Assembly (NCBI RefSeq): GCF_019112545.1
Contig: NW_025064919.1
Span: 201,436 to 265,435 of the forward strand
Length of the DNA: 64,000 nucleotides
From: Guyanagaster necrorhizus
Lineage: Eukaryota; Basidiomycota; Agaricomycetes; Agaricales; Physalacriaceae
Direction of reading: 5' to 3'
The notes under the pieces are model-generated. The model was given only the letters and a program-made list of their open reading frames with translations. It had not been told where the DNA came from and made no database searches. Shown piece by piece: positions 46,177-57,292 of this stretch; position 1 is the stretch's first letter, and every line of letters begins with the position of its first letter. The position numbers and the translations under genes were made by a program.

Positions 46177-49100
46177 ATGCCATCAACAGATGAAATCACT
46201 GCTGACTTCCTGAAGATCTTGGGTGCCATTATCAACATCTTACTTGGGCTATTCATCATCAACATCCTCTGTTGAGGAAACCAGTCTATTGCTGCTAGAG
46301 TAGTCAGATACTACTAGGTCCTCTGAACCTTCCACTAAAACCTACAAGATGTCTCACTCATCCTCCTCTTCTATGACCTTTCTCCAGAGGCTCTCTGAGT
46401 CTCTGATGAGTCTGAGGAAGAAATTATACCAGAAACCATCCTCAAAGTTCTGACTCAGAGAGCTCTTCTAGAAGAACAAAAAAAGCATCAGCATCCTTCT
46501 AGATGACCCTGACACCTGAACATCAGTCATGTTCTGCTGCACCTCTCTCCAGTCTCAGACCATAAGGATGAGGACATCCCCAATGACTTCCTTAATAAAA
46601 TACCATCCTCTGACTCTTTCACTGCCTCTCTCAAGCATAGAATTGGAAACTATGCTTGAGACTCTCTTGATGCCACCAGGGTGACTTCATCCCATGACTC
46701 TCTCTATGCAAGAGCAGAATGTCCCCCTTCCTCTGACAGCCAGTAACAGCTCAACTGAGCACAGCTGAACAGATTGAGAAACATTGGAGGAGCATTACCC
46801 AGGAACTCTGGATAGACTTCTCCAAGAATATCCAGAGGCTGCTGACTACCCACTCCCAACTTATAATTATGATGAAAACCAAATTCCAGCAGATGCCCAT
46901 GACCATACCAGTGAAGATTCTCAGGAGTGGCATGCTGCCAAAGATGAATATCAGAACTGGGAACTCATCTAAACAGAGTAGGATATTGTCTCCTAGTCAT
47001 AGAGACATGGACTTACCAGTGAAGAGAACTCCTCACTATTCCAAGAACCCAGTTGGCCTTGAACCAACCTCTATGCAAGCCTTATCAACATTCTCCTTTC
47101 TCAAACTCTTGACACCCCTCTCTCCACTTATGAGATCTAGCATCTTACTTCAGCCTCAGTCAGTGATGCCACTCTCTAATGATTCTTTTGAGACTCAGTT
47201 GCTGAACTATTCCTTGACAATGATTTCAATCAGCAGTTCTGCCAGTATTGACAGGAACTGAAGGAGAGTCAAGAAGAAAGCAGTTTAAGTGGAGAAACAA
47301 CTGACTCTCAACTTCCTCAACATTGAAATGTTTCTACTCCTAGACCCAGACCCAGTCAAGTCCTCAGCATCTTTGAGCCTGGATTTAGTAATCAAAGATG
47401 ACTCTCCAGCAATAGTGTGATCAGATCCACTATCAATCTATGACCAGCCTGTCACCTATCCCAAAAGGGTGAAGGAGGTCATAGACAATGAGTGGCTAGA
47501 GAAGACTATCCATCAGAAAAAGATTAAAGAATTTAACCAATTGTATAAAGAATAACTAGCAGAAATTCTCTGGAATGTTGGATGGAGGATCACCCCTCTG
47601 AGAAAGAGGTATCTAGCTACAGATGACCAGGAATACATTGACATTTTACAGTACTATGCTATAGAGCAGGCTATTTATTTATATAATAAAACCCATCTAG
47701 AAGACCTGATGGCTGAGTTGCCACTATATCAGTCAAAGTTTGACATCTGACCAATGCTGATCTCTTCTTTCATACTCTTTTAATGAGCTGTGTATATAGC
47801 ACACTCTATTTGAATCATGTATACTACATTCATGCACATGATCTGTCAGCAGCATCATCTGATCAAGGATCTGATTCTAGCCTGATACCCCTGGAGACTC
47901 AAGGGAAGCTGACACAAGTGGGCAAGCAAAAGGAGATGATCCTGAAGCTATCAAACTAGGCTTCACTATCATCAATGGATGAATAACCAGAAAGAAAACA
48001 GCTGGAGCTACCAGAAGCCCAGTCACTGATGACCACTCAATATACTCTTTCTCCAGACCCCTCACTGAATGGAGACACCCACCATTCAAATAAGATCTGA
48101 ATCCAATAGAGCTGCTAGCTGCTGACTCTGCTCTCATCCAGTACAAGCCTAACCTTGTATGAAAATCATGCCCTTTCAAAGAAGCATCCAATGATATTGG
48201 CTGATTTCTTACTGACTGCAAGCAATATTTTGAAGTATACTCTGCCTATTTAATAGCAGATTATATTGAGTTGCATTCACCACCTTCTACTTTGAAGACA
48301 AGGCAAAGATCTGGTGGATCTTGCAGTCTGCTGACTTCTATTCTATGACCAGGGGCATCACTGACTGCCATCTTGGTTGACCTTCAAACAGGTGGTTTGA
48401 GACAAATTCATTGACCTCACCATTCAGGAGATCCACAAAAATAAGATGAAGGAACACCAAATGGGTGATAAGATGGTGAACAAATACTTTGATGAACTAA
48501 AGTGGCTTGTCAAACTGGCTGGGCTTCTTGAGGACAATGATGATGACAGATGAATGGTTGAGATGTTGAAGCTTAGAGTAGCAGACTTCTATATGAAGAT
48601 CATCTCAGACATTGGTATCAATATCCATAAAGGGTATGAAGACTGGAAGAAACAGGTCACCATTATGAACAAGGAGTGACAATGGCAGAAGGCAACTAAT
48701 GTCTACCAGCAGAACAACTATAAGCCCAATCACCTGAGGAAGCCTAACAAATCACCTACTCCCACTAAATCCAGCACCACCACCTCATATACCATGCAGA
48801 AGATAGAGATGGGAACTATCTATATAGGGCAGGAGAAGCTCATAGACACTGATCAGATAAAGAAAGAGGGGAAGTGTTTTAACTGTGGAGAGAAAGGACA
48901 CTTATCACAGAACTGCCTAAAGAAGAAATGCACTTGAGAAGACATATGAGCACAGATAACTGAGCTGAAAAAGGAGGCAGATGGATTAGAAGATAATGGA
49001 AAGGACATAAAGATTGAGAAGGTAAAAGATAGAGCTAATGAGTGAGCAATTCCACTCAGTCAGCTAATGGACTTCACAGTGTGTCTCATATAGCTACTGG

Positions 49101-49472
49101 ACAGACTTATGTACTCCCTGTAGTTGCTCCTATTTATGCACATTCAAATATACCCCATACTATGACTACTATGAGACCACCTAAAGAATCACCAAAACCT
49201 CAGACTCAATTGCCTTTGGGTTAAACAGGAGGAGTGACCCTCACTGGCTGGCTGAAGCTATTTGATACTGAATAGACTTGGCAAGCAATCAAGAATGCAA
49301 AGACAGAAGAAGAAGCAAAGGCTGTACTCAAGAATTGAGTACACCAAATCTGAGCTGAAGAAATGATTGACAAAATGATTGAAGAGATGAAAGAGGAAGA
49401 AAGGTGCCAGGCCTTGGAATAGCTAGATGAGCTGTGAGGACTGAAGAAGTATATCCAGTGACAGAAGACCAC
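46177..49472 (+). pseudogene. gag region of gypsy element, many stops
   Basis: ATG at 46177 opens a leader with a hydrophobic segment (GAIINILLGLFIINIL), homologous to 28733-29217. Further down, degraded capsid blocks appear at about 48,170-48,700 (KQYFEVYSAYLIADYIELHS, then WWI around 48310). The zinc knuckle at 48875-48916 is intact: CFNCGEKGHLSQNC fits C-x2-C-x4-H-x4-C. Dozens of in-frame TGA and TAG codons make it non-functional. Cut at 49472 by LTR-C copy 2. Confidence 0.75.
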
Positions 49473-50887
49473 TGATGTGCTTGGTAACAGCTAAGTGACT
49501 AAGAGAGATGAATGAGGAATGAACTCTCAAACACCAACACCTAACTACTTAATACACAATCACCAAATACAGTTGAGGTCAGTTGTTTCAAGTATGATAG
49601 AAGCACTCTTGCAGTCTTAAGTAAAACCAAAGAAACAGTCAATAAAGACAGTTATTCAATTCTATCTTGCTTTCAAAGATGCAATACTTGTGAGAGTAGT
49701 TTATAGCAATGTTTAAGTATAATTAGGACTTAGAATCAATGCCAAATTACGCTCCAAATCAACTTAGAATATTTCAAAACCCAATAAACTCCAAAACCCA
49801 AATACTAAGTCTATTATGCACTTAGGCTTGACTAGCTGCACTCTTGGCTGGCTAGCAGTCCTCAAAACTGGAGAACTTGTATTCTGATACTGAAACCCTT
49901 ATATTTTTGAAACCCAAATTAATCCAAAACCAAAAATACAGTTATTATTCTAATCCAATCTTCTCTAAGTGACAAAGCAACTTAAATAAATCACTAAGTA
50001 GAAGCAGAACTCAAAATCCATTGTCCCAGGGACTAGCTACAGTGGGCTAGAAGGCCTGAATGTGGGGGTGGGTTGCTTGCTTCCTATTTTCCCCTATTCT
50101 CTTCTTTTATACATCAACAACAGGTACAGAATCTATAAATAAAGCATTAAAAATAGTATTTCTCCTGTTTAAAGCAAAATCATGCCATTATTCCAGAATG
50201 GTGGTGCTCCTAGACTCCCTTAGGCTTGCTCCGACCCACCTGGTCACTGCACAGCTTTATTTTAAGCCTACAGTGCCTGTGGGTATCTAACTCCTTTCTG
50301 TCTACTCAGAGTTTTAATCCTCTGAGTTATTCTTAGTAGCTTGATCGATCAGGCCCGATCAGGCCTGGTCAACTGGTTCTATCCACTCTATTCCTCTCAA
50401 TTCTAAGTCCCTTAGGTCACCTGATATCTAGGACATTCAGACTTAGGCATTTGAGTCAAAACTCAGAGTGGTAGCCACAGATCATTGGGTCTCTCTTCTT
50501 ACTGCTCCTGGATGATGCTGTCTTTACTCAATACTCCACAACTGGCTATGGTATTATGCCCCTAGCTGTCTTAGAATATACTTGTCTTAGTGGCATGTAG
50601 AATTGGCCCTAGTTGAGGTACTGTTTCTAAGTCCAACTTGGACTTAGTATTCCTCAAGGTGTGGTGCAGAACTTTTCTAAGTTCAAACCTTGACTTAGGA
50701 TTTTTATCCTTAGGCCATGTTATTTTACAAAGTCCCTTTTGGACTTGGTATTGGTGACTAGCATGACTATCAGCTTGGAGCCTCAGCTATAGTCCTCTAC
50801 TGGCTAATGGTCCTCAGTTACTAGCATATTCTAGTGTGTTATATAGAATTTGCAAATTATAAGGCTGAACATATACTCTGCATATCA
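49473..50887 (-). mobile_element. LTR-like element, family C, copy 2, inserted in gypsy element
   Basis: 1,415 bp, ends TGATGTG and CATATCA, flanked by a perfect 4-bp target duplication CCAC (49469-49472 and 50888-50891). Reverse of 29218-30143, with an additional segment of about 500 bp (about 49,560-50,040) absent from copy 1. Removing it brings gag and protease of the host element together. Confidence 0.85.
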
Positions 50888-50891
50888 CCAC

Positions 50892-51315
50892 TAGGAGGGA
50901 TTTAACCACCAAAGCCCAGATTAAGACTCTCACTATAAGGACCACATATGCTGTTACTGCTCTGATCAACATTGGATGCACCAGGAGCTCAATCAATTGT
51001 GCTTTCATCACCAAGCACAATCTTCCAATGTGAGCCACTGTGGCTCTGATTCTGGTATACAATGCAGATGGAACCAAGAACCAAGCTGGTTCAATTACTG
51101 AGTTCATTGAACTCTGGCTAACTATCAGAGATCATGCTGAGTGGATGAACCTAGCTGTCACAGAACTCAGAATAAAGGAGATCTTCCTCAGACATAATTG
51201 GCTCATCCACTATAATCTGCTGGTCAATTGGAAGACCAGTTATATTACCTTCATCTGCTGCCAGTGCTATAAAACACTATTCAAATTGCCCAATGAAGAT
51301 CCAAAAGACCAGTAG
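50892..51315 (+). pseudogene. Retroviral-type aspartic protease of gypsy element, active site lost
   Basis: The frame reads TAVTALINIGCTRSSIN, where the family has D-S-G: the catalytic Asp is Asn (AAC at 50968-50970) and Ser is Ile. VYNADGTKNQ, FIELWLTI and NWLIHYN follow as in gypsy proteases (usual form GHDWL-HHN). The frame is open to 51315. Confidence 0.8.
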
Positions 51316-51479
51316 AATGAGGAAATGGAAGATGGCAACATGATTCTCATAGTCAACATAGAGCAAGCAATTCACATCAGGGTGATGCACCATGCCAATG
51401 ATTTAGCAGAAAGAGTCAACACAGGAAAGGAGATTAGGACATTCAAGGAAATGGTACCTGATTGGGCATGAGACTACTG

Positions 51480-52780
51480 AGACTTATTTAATAAAGAGAA
51501 CTTTGATGAACTACCTGAACTGAAGCCTTGGGACCATACAATCAAGCTAAACCCAAATGCCAATGCCAACTTAGACTGCAAGATATACTCTCTTAGTCAG
51601 CTAAAACAGCAAGAGCTTGACAAGTTTCTGAATGAAAATTTGTCCAGCAGATGGATCCAACCATCAAAATATCCTATAGCATCACCATTCTTCTTCATCA
51701 AAAAGAAGGATGGTAAACTATGACCAGTTCAGGACTATCAGAAACTCAACAAGATGATAATCAAGAACCAGTACCTGCTTCCACTAATCTCTAAACTTAT
51801 GGACAAGCTACATAGAGCATGATATTATTTCAAACTAGATATCAGATGGAGATATAACAATGTCAGGATTAAGGAAGGAAATGAGTGGAAGGCAGCATTT
51901 CAAACTAATCAGAGACTCTTCAAGCCTATAGTCATGTTCTTCAGACTGACTAATTCACCAGCAACCTTTCAATGGATGATGAATGATATCTTCAAAGATC
52001 TTATTGCCATGAAAAAGGTTATGATCTATCTTGATAATATTCTCATCATGTTGAAGGATCAAGAGGAACACCAAGATCTTGTTTGACAAGTACTTACTCT
52101 GATGAGGAAATAGAAACTGTTTCTCAAGGCTGAAAAGTGTGAGTTTGAGATACTGAAGACTGAGTACCTTAGGGTTATTATCAGCAAAGGAAGTATTAGG
52201 ATGAATCCAGTGAAGGTGGCAGGAGTGGTAGAATGGCTGGCACTGACAAAAAAGAAGAAGCTTTAATCATTCCTTGGATTTATGAACTTCTATCACTGGT
52301 TCATTCAAGACTATAGCAAGATTGTCTGACTGATGACCCAACTCACTAGAAATGCACCCTGATCATAGGGCCTCTCCCAACAGACAGTGTTTGAAGACTT
52401 GAAGTGATGGCCAGTGGAAGACATGGTACTAGTGGTATCAACAGAGGAAGAGAGGTTTCATGTAGAGACAGATTCAAGTGAGAGCATAGTGGGCACCATA
52501 CTATCACAGGAGCAGGACAGAAAGTGATGACCAGTCACCTTTCTCCCTAGAGCATTAACCATTACAGAACACAATTACAAAATATATAATAAGAAGCTTT
52601 TAGTGATTGTGCTCACTCTTGCAGAGTGGTGGCACTGTTTAATCAGAGTGACACAGACTTTCAAATATGGATAGACCATCAGAACCTCTGGTACTTCCAA
52701 TCCCCTCAGAAACTCAACTGATGATAAGCATATTGTGTTATGAAACTCTTTGAATATCAATATATGCTGCATCACAAGGC
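51480..52780 (+). pseudogene. Reverse transcriptase and start of RNase H of gypsy element
   Basis: Reads in one frame across stops: WIQPSKYPIASPFFFIKKKD, GKL-stop-PVQDYQKLN (TGA at 51721), YNNVRIKEGNEWKAAFQTN, LTNSPATFQWMMND, then YLDN at 52027-52038 where the polymerase has YLDD. FLGFMNFYHWFI and a decayed RNase H (ETDSSESIVGTILSQ, EHNYKIYNKKLLVIV, YQYMLHHKA) follow. Most stops and Arg to Gln changes fit CGA to TGA and CGG to CAG. Cut at 52780 by an LTR before the end of RNase H; integrase of this element is missing. Confidence 0.9.
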
Positions 52781-53236
52781 TGTTATGATTTTTCTCTTAT
52801 CTTATGATTTTTACTTCTTATCTTATCAGAGCACCTATCTTATCTTGGATGCTTACTCAAAGGTATAAGGAAGATTATATAATCACAACAGACAGGCAGT
52901 GCTATTGTACTTAGTCATCTCATCTATGAACCATTCCCCATTGTCTACTCTCCAATGACCAGGCAGAATAAGCAGTATAATGCATGACAGTACAATAAGC
53001 AGTAGTATATTTATCATCACTCAGAATAGTATATAAGTATGATAGCTCTCACTGTAGTAACTCAGCTTGGAGCTATAAGTTTATCTCATACTATCTTCTC
53101 TCAAGCCTAGCTTGTCTCTGGCCTTAAAGTACTACATCTATCAGAACACATCCAATGGACTCTGGCATGACTGTACAAATGCAATACAGTGCCAGTTTAC
53201 CATGTGTTCAGATCACCATGCCCATTAGATCTAACA
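52781..53236 (+). mobile_element. LTR, family A (subfamily 2), at the right end of the gypsy relic
   Basis: 456 bp, TGTTATGATTTTTC to GATCTAACA, close to 45662-46118 and 63548-64000. Left flank AAGGC lies inside RNase H; right flank TTTTC is the first sequence of the inverted repeat arm. No target duplication, so the copy joins two formerly separate sites. Confidence 0.88.
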
Positions 53237-53240
53237 TTTT

Positions 53241-54852
53241 CTGCCCACAGGTTTTGCTAAGTGGCCACAACAACTACAGGTATTAAACCTCAACAGTGAG
53301 ACCTTTCTTTCTCCCTGTGTAGATCCCTTATATCTATCTGCTCTTGCCTCATTCTAGATGAACACCTTCAAAGTGCATCAACCTTCCTCTACTATGTGGT
53401 TCTGGAAAGAATTGTGTCAATTGTAGACTTTGCTTTTTTCTGCTGGTTCATATTCAACCAAGTGAAAGAATGGAAGAAGCAAGTTGAGAGATGTTTTTCA
53501 TACTGTGTTTTTGATGGCAATTCATGCCAGCTTGCTCCACATCTGAAAGGTTAGCAGATGTCAGTTTCAGATGCAGGACAAATAAAATGGGGCAACTTCC
53601 TGAGTGCAGCAGAATGTCATTCAAATTAATGCTGGATATTTAATGTAAAATAAAGCATCCAGGGGGGCAGGGGTGAGAGGGTCACACTCAAATGGTTGGC
53701 ATAGTGGTTCAGTTCACCACAGATATTGATCAAGGAAATTCTAGTCTCCTCTTTTGCTTTAGGGCCCTGGAGAGATAGTTTGATGTGAGGATGGCCACAG
53801 TAATTTCCAGTGCACATTCATTCACTTTTCTCTTGAGCAAAAGTCAAAAAAAAAGAAAACATGAGAAGGCTGTGAATCCATCACTCTAGAAGAAGACAGC
53901 GAGTCCTCATTATAATGGCAGATTGGTAGTGTAGTGCACATCTTCAGATAGGAGAGCCATTAATCTTGAATGTTAATCACACAAGAGGGCTGCCTGGTTG
54001 GAATAAGAGAAAAGGATAACTTCTAGTGTCACATCAATTTGGGGTTCAATTCCCTATCCAGGATGTGATGTAACATCGGTCTTGGTCAGCTGGTTTTGCA
54101 TGGCAGGCAGTTGAAAATTCAAGCTCGGCCCTGTGCTCTTCAGTCATGTAATTAAAGGAAGAGTGAAATGTTCATTATTCCAAGATGTAGCTTATTCTCT
54201 TAGGCTATTAGTGGGAATGTTTTGATCATTGATATGTATGAATGCAACTTTGGGATATAAGTTACAAAGACTTCATCAGCATCTTCTTCAGGCAGTCTCA
54301 TGGACAATTTGCAATAAACGCTGCTTAGTCACCGGAAACATCGGCCCGCAGCCTTTGGACATGAACTTTACTCTGCTCGCCGACGACGTCTTGATCTACA
54401 CCATCGCGTATCTCTCCGTCCCCGATATTCTTCTCCTTCGCCAGGTGAGGCTCTCTTCGCTCTTATTTCCTGTAATGCTGAATTCTCAGACATGTAAACT
54501 GTTCAATGCACTGACAAGGCTGCCAATCGTATGGACCAACGCTCACAAGCTCGACATTCTGTCCAATGACTATCCTTTCCCACTCGATGACAGCGATCTT
54601 GAACAGCGCACGCGGCATGCATACCGACTCGCATCACGATGGCTCGCAGACTCTGCTCTATCACCCAAAAGCGAGACGACATTCACTGGATCGCCCGTAT
54701 CAGAGATCAAATTCGTCTCGGGGCGCCAGCATAAGTGGCTTCTGACGGTTTCGAAAGTGATATGGTCTGTTCTGATGGTCTGGGATATCGCGCGGGGGCA
54801 AAAGTGCTCGGAATGGTCGCCAAAAGGCGTGATATTCACTGGAGTGAGCCTG
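53241..54852 (-). repeat. Right arm of 1,612-bp inverted repeat
   Basis: Reverse complement of 38946-40557. The outer end lies in exon 2 of the F-box copy at GGAGTGAGCCTG; the inner end abuts the LTR. A slightly shorter TTTTCTGCCC against TTTTCCTGCCC at the inner edge marks the break. Confidence 0.93.
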
Positions 54853-54932
54853 GCCAGAATATCCTTGAAGATCTCGTCGCCATGCCGTATCCCCATCACC
54901 GTCGGTTTTCTTCTTTTCATCCACTATGTATG
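54361..54932 (+). pseudogene. Truncated recent copy (B) of the F-box gene
   Basis: ATG at 54361, exon 1 to 54444, intron, then exon 2, all as in the intact gene, with one amino-acid change (A to V by CG to TG at 54830). Homology stops at 54852; the frame continues for 26 foreign codons ending in FLLFIHYV. The propeller half is missing. A short fusion protein is possible but unproven. Confidence 0.8.
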
Positions 54933-55205
54933 AGCATCCTTGGCCTCTCAAAATTTGTCCTCATTAAGCATCTGGTCATAAAATTCCTGGAGCAGGACCT
55001 TCCGAATTATGACGCTTGGGGTTTCTTGCACTCGTATCATAAAGAAGGGGTCGGTCTTTTTTTGTATGCTGTTATGTGGAGATATTTAACTCGTCGTGTC
55101 GTACTTTTTACCTGATAATACTTTTCAAGTGTGGTGTCCGCACTGTATAAAGCTCGTATTTTTGATATCCAGAGGGCTATCACCTCCCCTGCTCTTCCAG
55201 AGAGT

Positions 55206-55469
55206 ATGCCTCCTAGTCGATCGCAAGTCTCGTTTTCACTCCTCTTTCAATTCATCTCCTTGCTCTTTGTGTCTCAGAGCACGGTGATGCAGTACACACT
55301 CTTAGTTATCGTCCTCGTCGGCTCTTTTCTCTATTGGGGTCTGTCATGGCGAGCCCTCTGTCTCCTCATGGCAGAACTCGATGCAGCGCGGGACGAATTT
55401 CATAACAACCTCGAGAAAGGACTTCTGAAGAGCATCAAGAAGGCTCACAGAAATCGTTACCAGATATAA
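55206..55469 (+). CDS. Small hypothetical membrane protein (model uncertain)
   Basis: Frame from ATG 55206 (another ATG at 55287). One or two hydrophobic helices (YTLLVIVLVGSFLYWGLSW) are followed by a charged, coiled-coil-like segment (ELDAARDEFHNNLEKGLLKS). A frame after 55530 (EEAVAAHAKSLESCDDLFKD) looks like a further exon of the same helical protein, but I could not find a phase-consistent junction. No family recognised. Confidence 0.35.
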   Translation: MPPSRSQVSFSLLFQFISLLFVSQSTVMQYTLLVIVLVGSFLYWGLSWRALCLLMAELDAARDEFHNNLEKGLLKSIKKAHRNRYQI

Positions 55470-56485
55470 ACGCCGCTGTTCATCGCTCTCTCCTTTTTTT
55501 TTTGCCGATTTTGCGTTCGTCCCAGGATAGAAGAAGCCGTTGCTGCGCACGCGAAGTCTTTGGAGTCTTGCGATGACCTCTTCAAGGATGTGAAAGCCTT
55601 CTGTCGAGGACAAACGGTTGCGCTTTATTTATGTCTGTACAAAGTGAAATATTTTAGAATACAAACTAAAGTACGTGGTTTGTCGGCCTTGTCCACCTCT
55701 TTCATCTTCATTGTGATATTCTAATTGCTGAAACGGCGACGTGGTATTTAAACTTTCTTTGGTGCGCCGTTGCTTCGTATGACGTTTTGACGGTGCCGAG
55801 AATCGAGTCTATTCTTGTCTCAGCCATAGCGCACAGGTTATCTAAGGAAGGGGTACTGATCATTGCCTCATGGCCGTAGAGAGCGCGTCAAGCGGTAGTG
55901 AGCAATATTCCTTCCATTTATTGGTCTCAGTCCATTTCGTTTCTATTTGTCTTTTCGTAAGCCTTCTCTCTCTTATGGTCCACCACCGTCAATTTACTAA
56001 ATAAATCCAGTGTGTTTTTTATACTAAATCGTCCTCACCCTCCGGTGGTTTCCATCGTGTTGTCTCAAACTAGGTTCTATCTGTAGGGCAAATAACATCG
56101 GTCATTGATGAGCGCTACTCTCTGCGCTCCGCTCTGGCCAATGCATCTTGCCATATAGGCCATAAAACATATCGATCTTGGACAAATGTCGTACTATTAT
56201 TTTATCACGCTTAGACACGTTATAGACTTCTCCGATTACAATAAAGGGTGGAGCCAATAAATGTCACTTAGTTTCAAATGTTTCAGTGGGACTACCGTTT
56301 GTCGTATATTTTAGCCTCCGTGTATGACCGGTATGAGGAACATCGCAAAGGACTGATACGTCGCGACGGGCCTCGACGGCGTTTTCCCGAAATTCCGCCT
56401 TTACATTTCACTTCCAATCCCCTGTCCAAATACATTAATCAACGATCGGAATACCTTCGACTTTCGAGACAATAGGTCGATCAAG
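55470..56485. other. No gene recognised
   Basis: Probable 3' flanks. A frame at 56278-56475 has no motif. CpG content is normal. Confidence 0.4.
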
Positions 56486-57292
56486 TTATTCAATAGCCCC
56501 AGTAACGAAGATACGGTTCTGTTTCTCGGAAATGAAGGCTTGCAACAACAGGGAGTCTGGCGCTTCGCCAAACCATTTCAATTCTATGTTCGCAGCTTCA
56601 TAGGCGGCAGAGAACCGTATCCCGCGCTTCTTCAAGATTTCCATGTCGTCGTCAGGGCCAGGAGACTGTCGTTTGAACTCCCATGAAGGAAGTCTAATGT
56701 TGATCTGAATGTCGGAACAATCGAGACACTGGCACGTCCCGGTCATTAAATGTGTGATTCACAAATGAAGAAAGGTAGCTCACAGCATCGTACACCCAAT
56801 CTTTAGCGTCTTCTTCGCCTTTAGGGTAATGGTTGGCTTTGATGGAGGGAATATCATTCATTCCCGTGTCCAGCAACACGACAAGAGATGGGATAGTTGC
56901 AGGGCTGACCCGGATAGACACTCTGTCGGTACCATCTTCATTTTGGTGGTACAATAATACGCTTCCATCCTTCTCCGTTCTCTTGTCAAGTACAACGAAG
57001 AAGCATGGATGATAGGCGTTACTCGTCGTCGAGAATCGCTCCAAGCAAAGGGAGGAGAGCTCCGCATCGTCCACTGTGTGATTCGCAAGGTCATATAATC
57101 CTCTCGGTGGAGCTTTTAGTTGGACTCACTATAGCCGAAGTTCGCTGTGACATACACGCTAATCACATCATGTCACTCCCTCCCCTTCGCGCACTCATCG
57201 TCGAACCTCTCAATCGTACCCCGCCTTATTCCTGCGCCAGCGAATGCAACTATGCTGGATTTTTCTGCACGTTGGGCATCAGACAGAGTCAT
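56486..57292 (-). CDS. Hypothetical cytosolic protein, three exons
   Basis: Start at 57292 (MTLSDAQRAEKSSIVAFAGA). Intron 1 begins GTGACATG after KGRE and can end at CACCGAG, keeping the frame into GLYDLANHTVDDAELSSLCL. Exon 2 continues through HPCFFVVLDKR, SIRVSPATIPSLVVLLDTG and KDWVYDA; intron 2 (GTGAGC...TTCAG) leads to INIRLPSWEFKRQSPGPDDD and the end FVTGAIE at 56486. The result is an acidic protein of about 230 residues without signal peptide or membrane helix. Phase agreement and even codon content suggest a real gene; I know no family for it. Confidence 0.5.

Noticed and set aside
45662..53236. A complete, intact gypsy element with two matching LTR flanks
   Set aside because: Flanks CTTCA and TTTTC differ, integrase is missing, and gag/pol are full of stops.
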